Below, one piece after another: positions 49,957 to 63,043 of a stretch of DNA of 64,000 nucleotides; position 1 is the stretch's first letter, and each line of letters starts with the position of its first letter. The stretch is from Albifimbria verrucaria. Lineage: Eukaryota; Ascomycota; Sordariomycetes; Hypocreales; Stachybotryaceae. Position numbers and translations under genes: made by a program. The notes beneath the pieces are model-generated. The model had not been told where the DNA came from, searched no databases, and saw nothing but the letters and a program-made list of their open reading frames with translations. The stretch covers positions 3,348,001 through 3,412,000 of the forward strand of contig JAHREC010000013.1 in NCBI GenBank assembly GCA_020081605.1, in the 5' to 3' direction.

Positions 49957-52900
49957 GTCGATCACTTGACGAGAAGGACGCGGCGGGAAATTATTTAGGG
50001 GATATGACAATTCTTGATTTAGGCTCGACCTTTACTGGGTCTGAATCGAGTCCGATGCCCCTCCGGAATCGGCAGAGCAACGGGCTCCTGCGAACGGGTG
50101 GTGCACACTGGTGAGCAGGTCAGTATTGTTGGATCATGAGGCTCTCTGTTGGTGCGTCGGAGGTACGTACGAGTTAAGGAGATTGGAAAACGTCTTGACG
50201 ACTGAGTGACCGAGGTCAGAAGCCTCGATCTACACGGGGTTGATGATTTTGTAGATGGGTGAAGTTTGGAACCGCGGGGTAGCGGGGTACAGCAGCTGGT
50301 ATGCTACGGAGTTGAAAGGGTTGGTTGGGGGTTGAAGATGTTGTTGCTCGATGTGGGAATCGAAGGACAATATGAATAAATGTGAGGTGAGTGTGGAGGA
50401 GAATCAAAGGGATCGTGGGGAGAGGGGCGGGGTGTGGGATAGTTTATCATGTCTGTCCAGCTACCAGAGCTAGAGCGGTGAGGTAGCACGATGTGGAGTC
50501 AGTCCAATGTGTGATAAACACATACACACATAATTGCGACGCCATGCTCGGATGCGGCGGAAGAGCACGCGATACCGGGCAGGCCTTGGCTCGTCATCTA
50601 TTCCTCGGCTGGAGGCATTTTCATCGGGCTTGCTAGGGCACGAGATGCTCCGGGCTTGGACGCGCGAGCCGGTCCGGCAGTCAAGGGTTGCATGCATGCA
50701 TCAGGTACGCATGCAGATCTTTAATCGCTGGGAAGCATCAGACTTGTGTCTCCCAGAACACCCGAATCCACCACCTCTACACATATTCGGTGGGTGCCCA
50801 CTACCTTCGGGTATCAACAAGAACCCGTTTCTTGTGTCCCACCTACGGAACTACGGGTATCTTTCATATGTCCATATCCAAGCGGCGCAAGTCATGTATA
50901 GTACCACATCTCGTACAAGTTGTGGTTCAGTCCGTGGACGAGCTGCAGGGTAACCCACAGCGACGTGAAATGTCAACCAAAGATGTCGTAACCAACATAC
51001 CAGCCAGGACTTTGACTCCAGTCTATCTCACCCCCACGCCATGAAGCCCGGGCAACAAAACAAAAAATTCCTTCAAAGCCAGGTGTATGTGGGGTAGTTG
51101 ACGAAAATGTCGCGGATACAGCGGACCAAGCTAAGCCGGTTGAATTCAACACGTGTAGACGAAGAGGATAATTACATTGTGACCGAGCCGAGCAACAGCT
51201 AGACGCCTATCATCTTCTACAATGGCCAACACATTCTCCAGGCTTGCGATAAGCAGTTAGGGCATTTTCGTAGTCGAGCCAGATGCGGCCCCAGTCCCGG
51301 CTCTATGCAGCTGGACCCGGTATAACGGACTCCAGAACTGACCCGACGCGGAATATGCGTGGGCAAACCACTGCCCAAGATCTGGATCACGCCAGTCACA
51401 CGCACATGGGATTCGGAGAGCGCGGCCACGCCCAACCTGTAGCCTCTGGAGTTACAAGGACAGCCAACCAACTGGTTCTCACTGAGACCTGAGAGGAAGA
51501 TCCAATTCTAGCAGGGGAGGGGAGGGGGAGGAAGAGTATGAATGAACGCATGTGTTGGCCCTTTCATTTCCAACACTCAATCATGTAAAACAAGCAGCCG
51601 TAGTGAGCCGAATTCCGACGCAAGTTGGCCGGCCACCACTGGCAACTCACCAACCCAACCAAGCGTCATATAGAGATGCTAGTATGGACCAAGGTAGTGA
51701 TAGGAATGGGACAGCCAAGGGCACACCGCTGGATAGCCGTGTTACAGATGCCGTTGAGACGAAGATCGTCTGCATAGAAGGCTCGGCGCTCCAGTTTGAG
51801 GGCGACGTGCAGGAGCGCGACGCTCGGCACCAAATAGCAACCCGGGCCGAAGTACTTCATTTAAAAGGATTCGAAGCGAGATGGAAGCATCATTGGACGG
51901 TGGCACATGGATGCCAAGAGGCTGGCACGGGATCCCTGCTCAACTGGTCTGATGTGATTAAACCCTTGGATCAGTCACCTGGGGATAAATGGCGGTCGGT
52001 CCAGAGCGGTGCCAAATATCACATATCAATTGTCAGTGGATGCTACTACCAACTCACAGCTGCCTCTACTTGTAGAAGCGACTCCCAACCGCGCCCTCCA
52101 CGACACGGGTCACGCTGGGGGAAAAAAGTTTGCCCTGTCCGTCAACAACCAACGGTCCATCTGGCCACGGCTCTCCCCAAACATGGTATTAGCGTGACAT
52201 TAACCACGGCCCCTTGTTTAATATATCTATGCAGGAGAGATATTGGCAAAAAATTGGAGTGGAGTGGAGGGGCGCAAACTTGCAAGTTCTCGTCCTGACA
52301 CACTAGTGGAGGCGCAACAAACAGTTGGCCCTACTCAGAGCCAGGTCTACAGAGAGGTCAGTTCAAGGGTGCGGCTGACCCAAGGGTCGAGGGCCGATGG
52401 CTCGTATTTGTTCTCTTTAGGCTTCTCGTGGGTATGCCCTACTCACTAGGAGGCCGGTGGTATGGAGCTATGGGGTTTCTAGATTATTGGAAGCAACCTG
52501 GAAGCTGCTGGATTGCGCCTAGTCCCCGGTCCATTGGCTGCGTGAATAAAGAGGAAGAGGACCACGGCCCCGTCTGCATTAAACGGTGAGCCGATACCTG
52601 AAGCGGCGATCAAGTGCATCATTCGGAGGCGACTTGACACGAAATGCTTTGCGGTGAATCGACTCTGAGGTTGGCTGTGACACAGGCATTTGGCCCATTG
52701 ATGGGGGTAGAGCGCATGACGTGGTGGCGGATGTCGCATTTATGTTCGCATCAAGCAATTCAAGCGGCAAGGGCCTGTGATCTTCTTTTCCTGACTAGAG
52801 CCAGGCCCTGACGATCGCTGGCGAGAAAAGCCATGTCTCAGAGTCGTTTCTGCTGTGGAGACGCTCGAGCTTGTGCCTCACCTTATCGATGCAGGGCATG

Positions 52901-53983
52901 TTAGAGTTAGAGGACACCCAGGCACGCAATCTACCTAGGCATGTACCTCCTGCTTCTCTTGAGGCTACCCGGGCTTGCTGGTACTGCAAGTGATGTTCAA
53001 AGGTACCGAAGCAGTACACTTTCTTTGTCCATGTACTTAACGTGCCTAACACCATGGTTGATGGGTTTCTGTCGTGCAGCCAACACCAACACCAACACCA
53101 GCACCACCAGCACGCACAACTGGGCTGCTACAGCAACACCATTCGCAATGCGGTGTTTGTCCCGTCGAAAGGCATGCAACCTGGGCAATCTTCCTCCTGC
53201 CCAGCAACTCAACCAACACGCTACCTACCTTCGGCGCTGCGAGTTACATCGATGACTCGGGAGTACGTCGCCCGGACCACCTGAGCATGGGCAGGGTCCC
53301 TCGATCTAGGGATTCAGGGCAGTCTTGGGTTCCCACAAGCGGTATGGCTCGGCCAGGGGTTGCCTCCCCTGGTGTATCGACTTCAACAAGCATCATAATT
53401 GCCCACCATTTAGGATACTGAGACACTCTGCGCAAACCCATATGACCCTTTCCAGGTGCTTGCCAGTCGAAACTCCTTCGTTGCCACCAACGCGGGTCGT
53501 GTTTCGTTTCTGACCTTCTCCCGGAGCTTTTCAAAGCCTTTCGTCTGAAGTTGTCCCGTCGCCTCAAACCTGTCGTCGTCGTGCCCGAGACTGCTGCGGT
53601 TTCGACAATCTTCGCACTGCCGCAGCGAAGGTCTGGGTAAACATCTGGGCCCATATCCTTCATCTGGCTTGTCCTGTACTGCATGTTTCAATCGCCCTCC
53701 TTCGAATTGCTTTTCTCCCAGCCACAACCAATATATTCCTTCTCAGCCCATAGTCCGCAGACTCTATACCCGCTGACGTAGTTAATTGACGATAAAACGA
53801 GCCTCGTCTTTGTCTTGAGCTACGCCAGCGCTTTGATCGAGACTCATAGGCCTGTGCTTTCCGCTGGAAGTCTCTTATTGCGCAGATGCTCCATTGCTGT
53901 CATCATACGAGCCATCGCAAAAGCAAAACAGCACAAGACTGTATCCAAAGGAGCCGAAGTCGAACTTGGCGTGCCGGGCAAGT
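49957..53983. other. 4-kb gene-poor divergent interval, INO1 / LIM gene
   Basis: I find no gene with a recognisable family. The longest frame is 51552-52298 (+, 248 codons from a non-ATG or weak start), with ordinary-looking but unassigned translation. A CAACAC repeat lies at 53082-53115. The stretch before the LIM gene (53540-53980) is CT-rich, as expected for its leader. Confidence 0.4.
53082..53115. repeat. CAACAC short tandem repeat
   Basis: About five imperfect hexamers, CAACAC then CAGCAC, in intergenic DNA. Confidence 0.85.
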
Positions 53984-56280
53984 ATGGCTGAACTGAGAGA
54001 GTCGGTATTCGTACCGACCGTCAAATGTTCAACATGCGCTCTGGAGGTGGACATTTCGAAGATGGGAGACCACATCTGTGGTAGAGGAGCGGTCCAAGAA
54101 CGTAAGCTGCTCTCTCGACTCGCTTCAAGACCTAATCACTAACATCGTTTGTAGTGGGCGAGCCGCAGATGAACAAGGCCAGTTCGGCCGATGGGCCTTT
54201 TCTATCACCATCAGTGTACCAAGAGCGTGCGCCGCCTTCTGTTGACACGGCAGTTGCCAGTAAGTGTGCTGCATTCTTTACCCATCAAGCCACAGTGCGA
54301 TGCTCACCACCTCTTAGACCGTCAAAACATGCGCTTGGAACAGTTTGCTCCCGTCAGCTCGTCTAGTGAATCCCAGTACATGTCGCCTAGGACACCCAAC
54401 CGGGGATCTCCTCCTGGCCAGATGGGGAATTATTTTCCAGCCGAGATAGCGAGCGACGATGTTCGGACATTGCCTATGTCCCAAGCGCAACCCCCATATG
54501 GAGGCTATGAAAGATATGACGAGCCTGAATCGTATACCGGCGCAATGAGCCCGATTAAACAGCTGGGCAACGAGCAGTACCAACCGTACAACGAGCAGTA
54601 TCAGTCATACAACGAGCCGTACCAGTCGTACAACGAGCAGTATCAGTCGTACAACGCTCCCGCACCAGCCTCCTTCGACTCTTATCAGAAGCCGCTACCT
54701 GCGATTAACGATTTCAAGCCGCGACAGGACAGTCTTGAGTCAAGCCGATACTGGACAGAGCCGAGCCCATCTACAAATCAACCACCCATGGCAGACCCAC
54801 GTTTCTCAAACCCAGCAAGAGAAGAAGACTCGTATGGGCTAAGAACCGACCCTTATCGTAACTACAATACAGTTGAAAGGAATGGCGGCTTTGGAGAACT
54901 GAAATCACCCGCCGCGTACACGAGTCGATCCGAAACCTACTCCCAAATCAACTCTCCCATCAAATCTCCGACACGGAAGATGTCGGCACCAGTGACGGCA
55001 AACTATCATCGACAAAGTGGCTCAACAGATGACGGAAGGCGACCCACGATGGGTCCTGTGACAACAAGAGCACCGCCTCCGAGGACAAATCTTGTCCGCA
55101 TAACGACTGCAGCCCATCTGGCAAAGTCATCTGTTGATCTCGCAGCCGAATTTGGAATTGAGAATCCTTACACGGCGTCCGAGTCTGGATCATCTGGCTA
55201 TTCATCATCAAGTAGTCGAAATAGCCAAATGACCGCACAGACTAGCCCAACTCTGTCGCATCCATCGCGGAAACCATCACAAAACTATAGCAGCGACGAT
55301 ATTGAAGAACTACAGGCATCTATGGAGAATATGAGACCAACAGATTTGCGAGTTGACACTACGGCGCCACCAATTCAACAGCATCCGTCCTCGTTCATGA
55401 GATCTCCACGCAGCCTTTCAATGGGAGGCGATTATGGAGACATTCCTCGCTCTGCTGCTCGAGACTACAACGCGCCATCCCAAGAATATCCCCAATCAGC
55501 TAACTTTGGACCCTCACCAAAATTAATTACGGACTTTTCTGCATCAAGTGTTCCACGCCATTTCCGCAACGAATCGTTGCCTGCCCACATGCAGTTTGAA
55601 GCATCACCAATATCGCCTCTCTCGCCAGGTTCGCTTCCACGAAAAGATCGTGGCGACTGCAAGTCTTGCCGCCTTCCGATCAAGGGCAAGAGTATTTCAT
55701 CTGCTGATGGACGGTTAACGGGCAAATATCACAAGGCCTGTTTCGTCTGCACCACTTGTTTTGAGCCTTTCACATCTGCTGAGTTCTATGTCCTGGATGA
55801 CAAACCCTTCTGCAGCCGTCACTACCACAAACTCAACGGCAGTCTATGTGGGAGCTGTAGCCGGGGAATTGAGGGACAATATCTAGAGGATGAGGCAAAG
55901 ATCAAATACCACCCCAGGTGCTTTCGCTGTTTGGATTGTGGGACATCGCTTTCCGATGGTTATTTTGAGGTGGATGGAAAATCGTATTGCGAGAGGCATG
56001 CTTGGAGACGGGTTCAGCATGCCTTGAACCGTCAGCCTAGTAGAACTGAGGCCGAACTGGAGGTTAGGAGTCGACCGCAGCCGCCCCGAAAGGCCCACCT
56101 GCGCCGAGACCGCCACGGGCTCTCGGTGGACTCCCGAGCAACCCCAAGGCAGGAGTCTCCAAACCCGTACCTGGTCAGCCAGACATAGGTCGTTCTCACC
56201 CAAGCATAGTCTTGATGGGTTTGGAGCCTCCTAGGCTGCCTCAGATGAACAAGCGCAACACTCGCCTGGGTATGATCTAA
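53984..56280 (+). CDS. PXL1: LIM-domain protein, paxillin-like (Pxl1 family)
   Basis: Probable cytoskeletal scaffold for polarity or cytokinesis. Exon 1 holds a zinc-knuckle-like KCSTCALEVDISKMGDHIC. Introns are 54102-54154 and 54260-54316. A long Ser/Pro/Tyr-rich middle follows, including a tandem NEQYQSY repeat (54577-54660) and a KSPTRKMS-type stretch. Near the C-terminus are two LIM domains: CKSCRLPIKGKSI with HKACFVCTTC and FCSRHYH; then CGSCSRGIEGQYL with HPRCFRCLDC and YCERHAW. A C loss near 56094 creates an apparent stop at 56188; the shifted frame runs to 56280 and ends LPQMNKRNTRLGMI, which resembles the conserved end of fungal homologues. An upstream in-frame ATG at 53894 is possible but less likely. 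Confidence 0.88.
54577..54660 (+). repeat. in-frame tandem repeat of NEQYQSY/NEPYQSY in the LIM protein
   Basis: Four copies of a 27-nt unit or half unit encoding variants of QYQSYNE. The unit keeps frame and differs by single codons. Confidence 0.85.
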
Positions 56281-59200
56281 ATGGTTATTGGTGGCGGATA
56301 TGAGGTTTCATCGAGGGCTTCATATACCAATTCTGAGTGTTCTCTATATTGCTGAGAGATGAGAGGCTATCTGCTCTCTTGGGGTTTTTTATTTCTTCTT
56401 GTTTTTGGGATCAAGCTGGGAGTTGTATTGGGATCTTATGGCATATACCCCACCTGCATAGAAGGTTTTCTTTGTTTTGGGCCACGGAAGTAGATGGCAA
56501 AGTGTACCTAGCAATCGATCGCAATGCTTTTGTGATGATGATAGATGGTTGTAAGAAGGAGAATACACTGATAAGTAACCAACACCGCTGCAACTGGTTT
56601 TTGCAGTATAGTCTGAGAGAAGGATTAAACGTCGAATACACGGTAAATGGCCCTACGAACTACATATAAACCGCGTTGCCTTGGTTTTGCTTCCTACTAT
56701 GCAAGTATGGAGTATCATGTGTTACTCAGGTGTTTCAGCGGACAGCGATAGTGAAGTCACAACCGCCTTTATGCGAAGAGTTGAATGCCGATGCTGACAT
56801 GCTGGGCACTGTCAGCTTAGGATCCTTTTGTTCCTTGTTTAAGTTGGATTAAAGGTGGTCAGCCTGGTCAAATGCTGACTGAACCATTTAAGGATTGCTT
56901 TTACGATCTGAAACATTGCAACTCATCTGGGGCAAAGGCATATTTCGATTTCCTACTTGGCCAAGATGGGCTGGGATGCTGAGAAAGGAGCCTATGATCA
57001 GGACGCCAACATCTCAGCTCACGCCACGGCTTGCCCAGGAGATTTCCCCGACGGAGAGTAGCTGGAAACGAAATAGGACTGAGACTGAGGCTGCTCAACA
57101 AAGGCAGAAGGCGTGAGGAACAGAGATTGATGGGGCACGCTTAGGAAAGGTAACGCGTCATCACAGGAAGACACATGGCTGTGTAGACGAAAATCATCAT
57201 CTTGTCAACTCCAGATAGCGGGTAACTGGTGGGTTCTTGGCGTAACACGGACGGGCTGGTGTAAGTAAAAAACTGAGGTGGCGTCGCTGGCATGAACCAG
57301 GCTAACTAAGATGTTCCCAAATATAGGGGCGGGTGGGGTGCAGCACAGTGCTGTACAGTGTCTCAGGGAACAACAGGTGTCCGTCCATCCACCCGCACAG
57401 GCGCTGTAAGTATGTACGTACGCCACCCGTTGTGATAAGGACGCCTGGACGGGACATAGCTCAGCAGCGAATGTAAAGCACAGTCAATGGCACAGTGCCG
57501 TATGCCTGGAGGTGGAAGCAGCGATCAAATTGGCAGCCGGCACCGATCCTTCGCCAGGATCGAAACGGACGGCCAAGCTCTAGGAGCCGAAACGCTGATT
57601 GAGATAGATGGAGGATGCCGCTCCTGCATGAGAAAGCACCGGGAAAGCCACTGTATGTCCGGCCGGTTCGTTAGTGCATCGAGCTGGGCCTTGACTCGGA
57701 TTTTGGATGGAGACGCCGACGCGCCAATCAAAGGCGAGGGGAAGGACGCTTGGCGGGTGGTAAGATGTGATGTACTGAAGTCTACTGCTACCAACCAACC
57801 ACCAGGGCAAGGGGAACGGGAGTTAGCAGTAGCAGCAACTAGTGGCCGTCTATCAAAAGGGGTTCGGCTAGCCCTGCATCGCCTTCCTGCCTGCTGCTGC
57901 GGCCAGCTCCAGTAGATGGGAAAGGGGGAAGAGAAAGAAAGGAAAGGAAAGGGAACGGAGGGAAATGGGACAGAGATCGTCGCACGCAACGGCGGATCAG
58001 GAGCAGTTTGCGTACGCGTTCATGTATCCAGCGTGTGGGATTGGGGTAGATCAGCGAAAAGATATAATCCTGACACAGCCTGGCTGGGTTAGTTCCCTTA
58101 GTACTCTGTAGTGGGATAAGGTAATGTACCTGTATACCAGTACCCGGATCAGAGACCTCTGGTACTGATTGTAGGTTGGTTTAGCAGTGGCGTGGTTGAG
58201 CCACGGCCCACCTCCCTGTACCGGTACATGCTTCTGATACTTGACCGTACCTATGTACAGCTTCAAACCTGCTGCTGCTGCTGCTGCTGCTGCCGACATG
58301 ACACGAAACGACCTTGGTGCATGCCCCACGCGTCGATTTACGAAATGCAAGTTTCCCCGGCCTTCCATTTCCTCGTCCGTATTTGTACTGTATGTGTCTG
58401 CTCTGCGATCCACGCCTGTTACACCTGCACGTACGATATGGGTAGAGCTAATCTTGCCTTGGTGCAAAGTAAAGGGTACGGACAAGCTCTCGGAGGAAAG
58501 CGACGCCTTTCCCGAAGCAGCTTTTCAAAGATAACCGTGGGGAGAAGAGTTGAGCGGCAGTAGAAGGAGAGAAGAAGTCTAAAAAGGAAAACAGAGGAAG
58601 CCAATGGTAATACCCAACGAAAGACAAGCTTCTTCAGCACAACGTGCCAGGCCGCTCTAGCATCATGTACGCCGAGATAGAACACGAACTCAAAAACTCT
58701 CTCGTAGCGTTTGCCTCAAACTGCCGTAGAGTCGGTCGATTGGCAAGCCGCACCAATGTCGCCATCGCGAGCTGACTTGGAACAGTGTGGATCTCCATGC
58801 ACCATGATAATCGTCCATATGAACGACCGGCGACGTACAGCACTGTACCGTGCAGGGTTATCGGGCGCCAAGCATTGCAACCCCTGAAGGAGCAGCCATC
58901 TTACCGATTGGCACGTCCATCTGCAGGCTCGGCTCAACGAGGGAACATCCCAAGTTTGGCATTTGTTCGGAAACTAAACTTTCAACCAGCTTCGAAAAGA
59001 CGCGTCGTACTGTAAAGGTGCCACGCAATGGAGCACGCCCCATCCTCGGGTTGTCCCTCACTCGCCTCTTCGCCCGGGGCCAACGTCGCCGCTGCATGTG
59101 CGTGCGATCCTGTTCGATTAGATTCGACGGAACGACGTGCAGGCAAGCCTTCTCCTGGAGAACACAGCAGATTTGACGGTTCTAAAATTGCACTACCCAC

Positions 59201-60719
59201 TCTCGATGATCCCAACGCCAGCAGTTAAACCCGGGCTGCATGGCCCTGTCCTGGCGAGGGCACGAAAACTTGGCTTTTTCGGCCCAGGCTCTTCTCGTAC
59301 AAACTGACCAGGTTTGCCGTACAGTATGCACGCGACTGTACCGCGAGCTTCCAGTGGTTGTGGCCGATCCCAGCCTCCCCTAATTGTGGCCCCCTTTCAT
59401 ATCCCCTCCCCACTACCTTACCTTGCTTGGTGCGTGTTGCTTTGCTTGGTGCTTGGGATTCCGACGCGCCATGCTTGGTTCAGTGCTTTAAACTCGATAG
59501 CGTGGTGCTTTTTTATTTCGCATGATGGGGGCGATGGGGGAGGGGTGCGTTCCTTGCCTTACCTGACCTCACCATGGGGGAAGATATGGAGACGCATAGT
59601 CAGTCAGTCCTCGGAGCGTTGCGTCGGTTCACCTGCTGTTGGCTGTTACGAGAAGAAAAGAGAGCTGGAGAGTCCCGTTGGTCTTTGGTGCCGTACCCCC
59701 AGAGGTACCGAGTACCAACGAGAAGTCCCGGTTACCTTAGCTCTGGGTGAGCAGAGCAGCGGCTGGCCCGAGCCCCGAGTGAAAACCACCCTTCTGTGGC
59801 AGCTCTTCCAGGTATCTTTACCCCTAAGGTAATGAGTGGCCCTGCGACGTACTCCGTACAGGTACTCCGTCTGGGCAAGTACGAGTACCGGTACCGGGCC
59901 CGGTACTGATACCAACGTCAGGAAGTGTACCTACCTTAGTATAGGTAGGGCCATGGCCGTAGCAGTACCCAGTGGCAGTATCCAATAGCATCAGAACCAG
60001 CACCAACCAGCTGGCTTCCTTCTCGCCTTCCCTCCCGCCCGCGACCACACTCTCCACCGCCACCCCTGCTCCGCCCAATCTTTCTCGTCTCCTATTCCCT
60101 ACCTTTTTTTCAACCTTGCCTTACCTTATCCTAGCCATGCCCACCCCCTCTTCCCTAGTCGATTGCTCTTCTCGACTCAACTTTTCATCTCCCCTTCTGC
60201 CCGTCTCTTTTTCCTCGCTTCTTCCCCTAATCAGTTTCCTGCTCAACCCGTCCTCAAGCACTGGCATCTTTGTCTATACGCCCGCCTAGGACGCCTCGTC
60301 GCGTAGCGTGTACAACCCCAGAAAGGCTTCTTTGAGAGAGGTCGTGCCACTCGTTGAAAACACCTGCATCGCTTCTTTCTTCGTCCGACCTCCCTACGCG
60401 AACCAGTGCCACCAGGCGGCATATCCAAGTCTTCCCCTGCCTTCGACACCTTGGGACGTAAACACTCGGCCCTCGAATCTAGCGACAGCCAATCTCGAAC
60501 GCAAGATGCACATTTAATTTCACAAGCATCTACCTCCCCGTTTCGTCTTGACAGTTCCCATCTCAAAACGTAACATCCCCCATTGCAACACAAGAACAAC
60601 AACAATCGTCTTATTGTTTTCTTGAATCGAAACCTTTGTCGAGCATTACGCCACTTGTCTTAACCTAAAAAGTCGGGAGGAATGGACAAAATGCTGAACC
60701 CCAAGGCCGACGCATTCTC
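56281..60719. other. 4.4-kb gene-poor interval with long CT-rich leader for the DUF3405 gene
   Basis: Only short unassigned frames are seen (longest 57487-57915 +, about 140 codons, with an overlapping minus-strand frame). Repeats include (CTG)8 at 58269-58293, GGTAC/TACCGG motifs at 59690-59960 and CCTTACCTTA near 60118. The last 700 bp are strongly pyrimidine-rich with few ATGs, compatible with a long 5' leader. Confidence 0.45.
58269..58293. repeat. (CTG)8 trinucleotide repeat
   Basis: Eight perfect CTG copies plus one base in intergenic DNA. Confidence 0.95.
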
Positions 60720-63043
60720 ATGTCTCGGCCGCGGCCGCGGAGTGTGCTCTTCATCACTCTGGCCGCCTTCACCACCTACATCCTGTTCTTCAGCGGGCCC
60801 AGCATTCGGATGAGCTACCCGTCTCCGCCGCGGCTTGTGCCTGATGAACACGCCACTGCCGAATCCCAGGAGATGATGAGGGATTGGGAGATTGACATTG
60901 AGGAAGTACGAAAATGGAAGGATCCCGATGACCCTGAGGACCCCAACCTTGTCGAGCCTGGCTACGAGACGGATGGCAAAGATCGCGAGCCTGGTGACAT
61001 CGGAAAACTGCAGCACGAGAAGGATATGCGTAAGCTCTGGAGATACGTGTACAAGGCCACAGCTGAGTAAGTAACAATGCCACTCCGGACAACCCTTGAA
61101 CACTCTACTAACGAGCTCTTAGCCTTCCTACCTCAAATTTGATTTATGGCAATACTTTGAGCACTCTTGACTACAAGGACCAGCGATCCGAGCGTCACAA
61201 CCAAATGCTGCGCGAGGATCCTAATGTCGATGTTCCATTCAGCGCGGACAAGCCAGTCCGTATCAACCCTTACCCCGAGTACAACGGTGAACAGTGGAAG
61301 AAGGAGGGACATGCTCCTTACATTCCCTGCAAAGGCCCATCTGGTGATCTGGTTGAGGACATTCTTGGTTTCAAGGGTCGCCCACACAGATGGCCAGCAC
61401 CCAAGTTTGGCAGTTATGATCTCATTGGTCTGGATGCCAACATTTGCTGGGAGCGAGAGACTCGTCTCGGCCAGTATGGTCTCACCGAGCAGAAGCAGAT
61501 GGTCGGAGGCGAGTCTAAGCTCATCTCATGGGACAATGTGAACTGGGGTGATTTGCAGCGCCGCTGTGTTCACAAGAACGCTAAGCGCTACGATCTTCAC
61601 CGCGATCGCAAGAATCCCTACCTCAACGCTTATCCTGAGACTGCCAAGTCTGACATCAGCCAGTCGGAGCATCTTGTGACTCTCAGCGATCAGCACGTCG
61701 AGCCACCTCCCGCCAAGACTCGAAAGCGTTCTCCTGACTTCGAGACCAACGACAACAGGAGCGCTCCTGCCGAGTCTGGCACCACAGGCTACATCACTGA
61801 GAAGCGAACGGCTTTGCTTCTCCGCTCCTATACCGGCAAGACTTATACGGAGAATGATAAGCAGGTCATCCGCGCGTTGATCAGTGAACTTAACCTGAAG
61901 ACTGGAGGAGAGTACGAGGTTTTCCTCTTGGTTCACGTGAAGAACCACGATCTCCGCATCTTTGACGACCCTGAGACTTACCAAGCTGTCCTTCAGGACA
62001 ACATCCCTCCGGAGTTTCATGCTATGACCGTCTTGTGGAACGACGAGGTTGTCTGGAACATTTACACTGAGTTGAAGGATGAGAACGAAAGATCAGTCCA
62101 CTCTGCTCAGTGGCTCTCAGTTCAGAAGTTCAGCCATGACCACCCTCAGTTCGATTTCATCTGGAACTGGGAAATGGATTTCCGATACACGGGCCAGCAC
62201 TACGATTTGCTCGATAATTTGGCCAAGTTTGCGAAGAAGCAGCCACGAAAGGGACTCTGGGAGAGAAACGAGCGTTGGTACATTCCCGAGTTTCACGGCG
62301 ACTACGACACGACCTTCCGAAAGAGTATTGAAGAGAAGTACGGAAACGAGACCGTTTGGGGACCAGTGGAGCGTCCCTTCATCAACCCTGTTGGACCTAA
62401 ACCCCTGCTCTGACACCGGATGAGGACAACTACGTCTGGGGTAACGATGAGGAGGCGGATGTGATCACAGTGGGCCCTATCTTCAACCCCGTCAACAGTA
62501 ACTGGATCATGCAGAAGAACGTCTGGGGTTACACCGATGAAAACCACCACAGCTGGGATCTGCCAAGGCGTACAACTATCGTTACTCAGTCCCGTATCTC
62601 CAAGCGTCTTTTGGACATCATGCACGTCGAGAACATGCGTGGCAACCACGTTGCCTCTGAAATGACCCCCAAACTGTCGCTCTCCTCCATGGATTCAAGG
62701 CTGTATTCGCTCCCACCCCGTTTTCATGGACCGCGACTGGAATGGCGAGTTTATCAACAGATGGTTCAACCCAGGCGAGAAGGGCGAATGTGGTGGACGA
62801 GGAAGCCCCATGGGTTGGGGACGTGAGCGTCGATACCAGGGCAACACATGGTACTACCGAGCCGAGCCTCCCAACCGCCTGTACAACAACTGGATGGGCT
62901 GGATCGACACCGGAATTGGTGGTAAGCGATGGGAGCAGAAGAACGGTCGCCCATGCTTGCCTTCCGTAATGCTGCATCAGATCAAGAACACCGAAGAAAC
63001 GAAGAAGAACCATAAGACGGGCTTCGAGTTGGTCTACGGTTGA
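60720..63043 (+). CDS. DUF3405 type II membrane protein (putative Golgi lumenal enzyme)
   Basis: Fungal DUF3405 family, function not established. The start MSRPRPRS precedes one signal anchor (VLFITLAAFTTYILFFSG, residues 9-26), so the bulk should be lumenal. An intron (61067-61122) joins the stem region (DPDDPEDPNLVEPGYET) to the body: INPYPEYNGEQWKKEGH, GLDANICWERETRLGQYG, KRTALLLRSYTGKTYTEND, WNWEMDFRYTGQHYDLLDN and NWMGWIDTGIGGKRWEQKNG. An aromatic- and acid-rich core with EMDFRYTG in place of a DxD-type motif recalls glycosyltransferase folds, but that is inference. One-base C losses lie near 62404 and 62715; both frames continue the family. The stop is at 63041-63043. About 754 aa. Confidence 0.9.
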
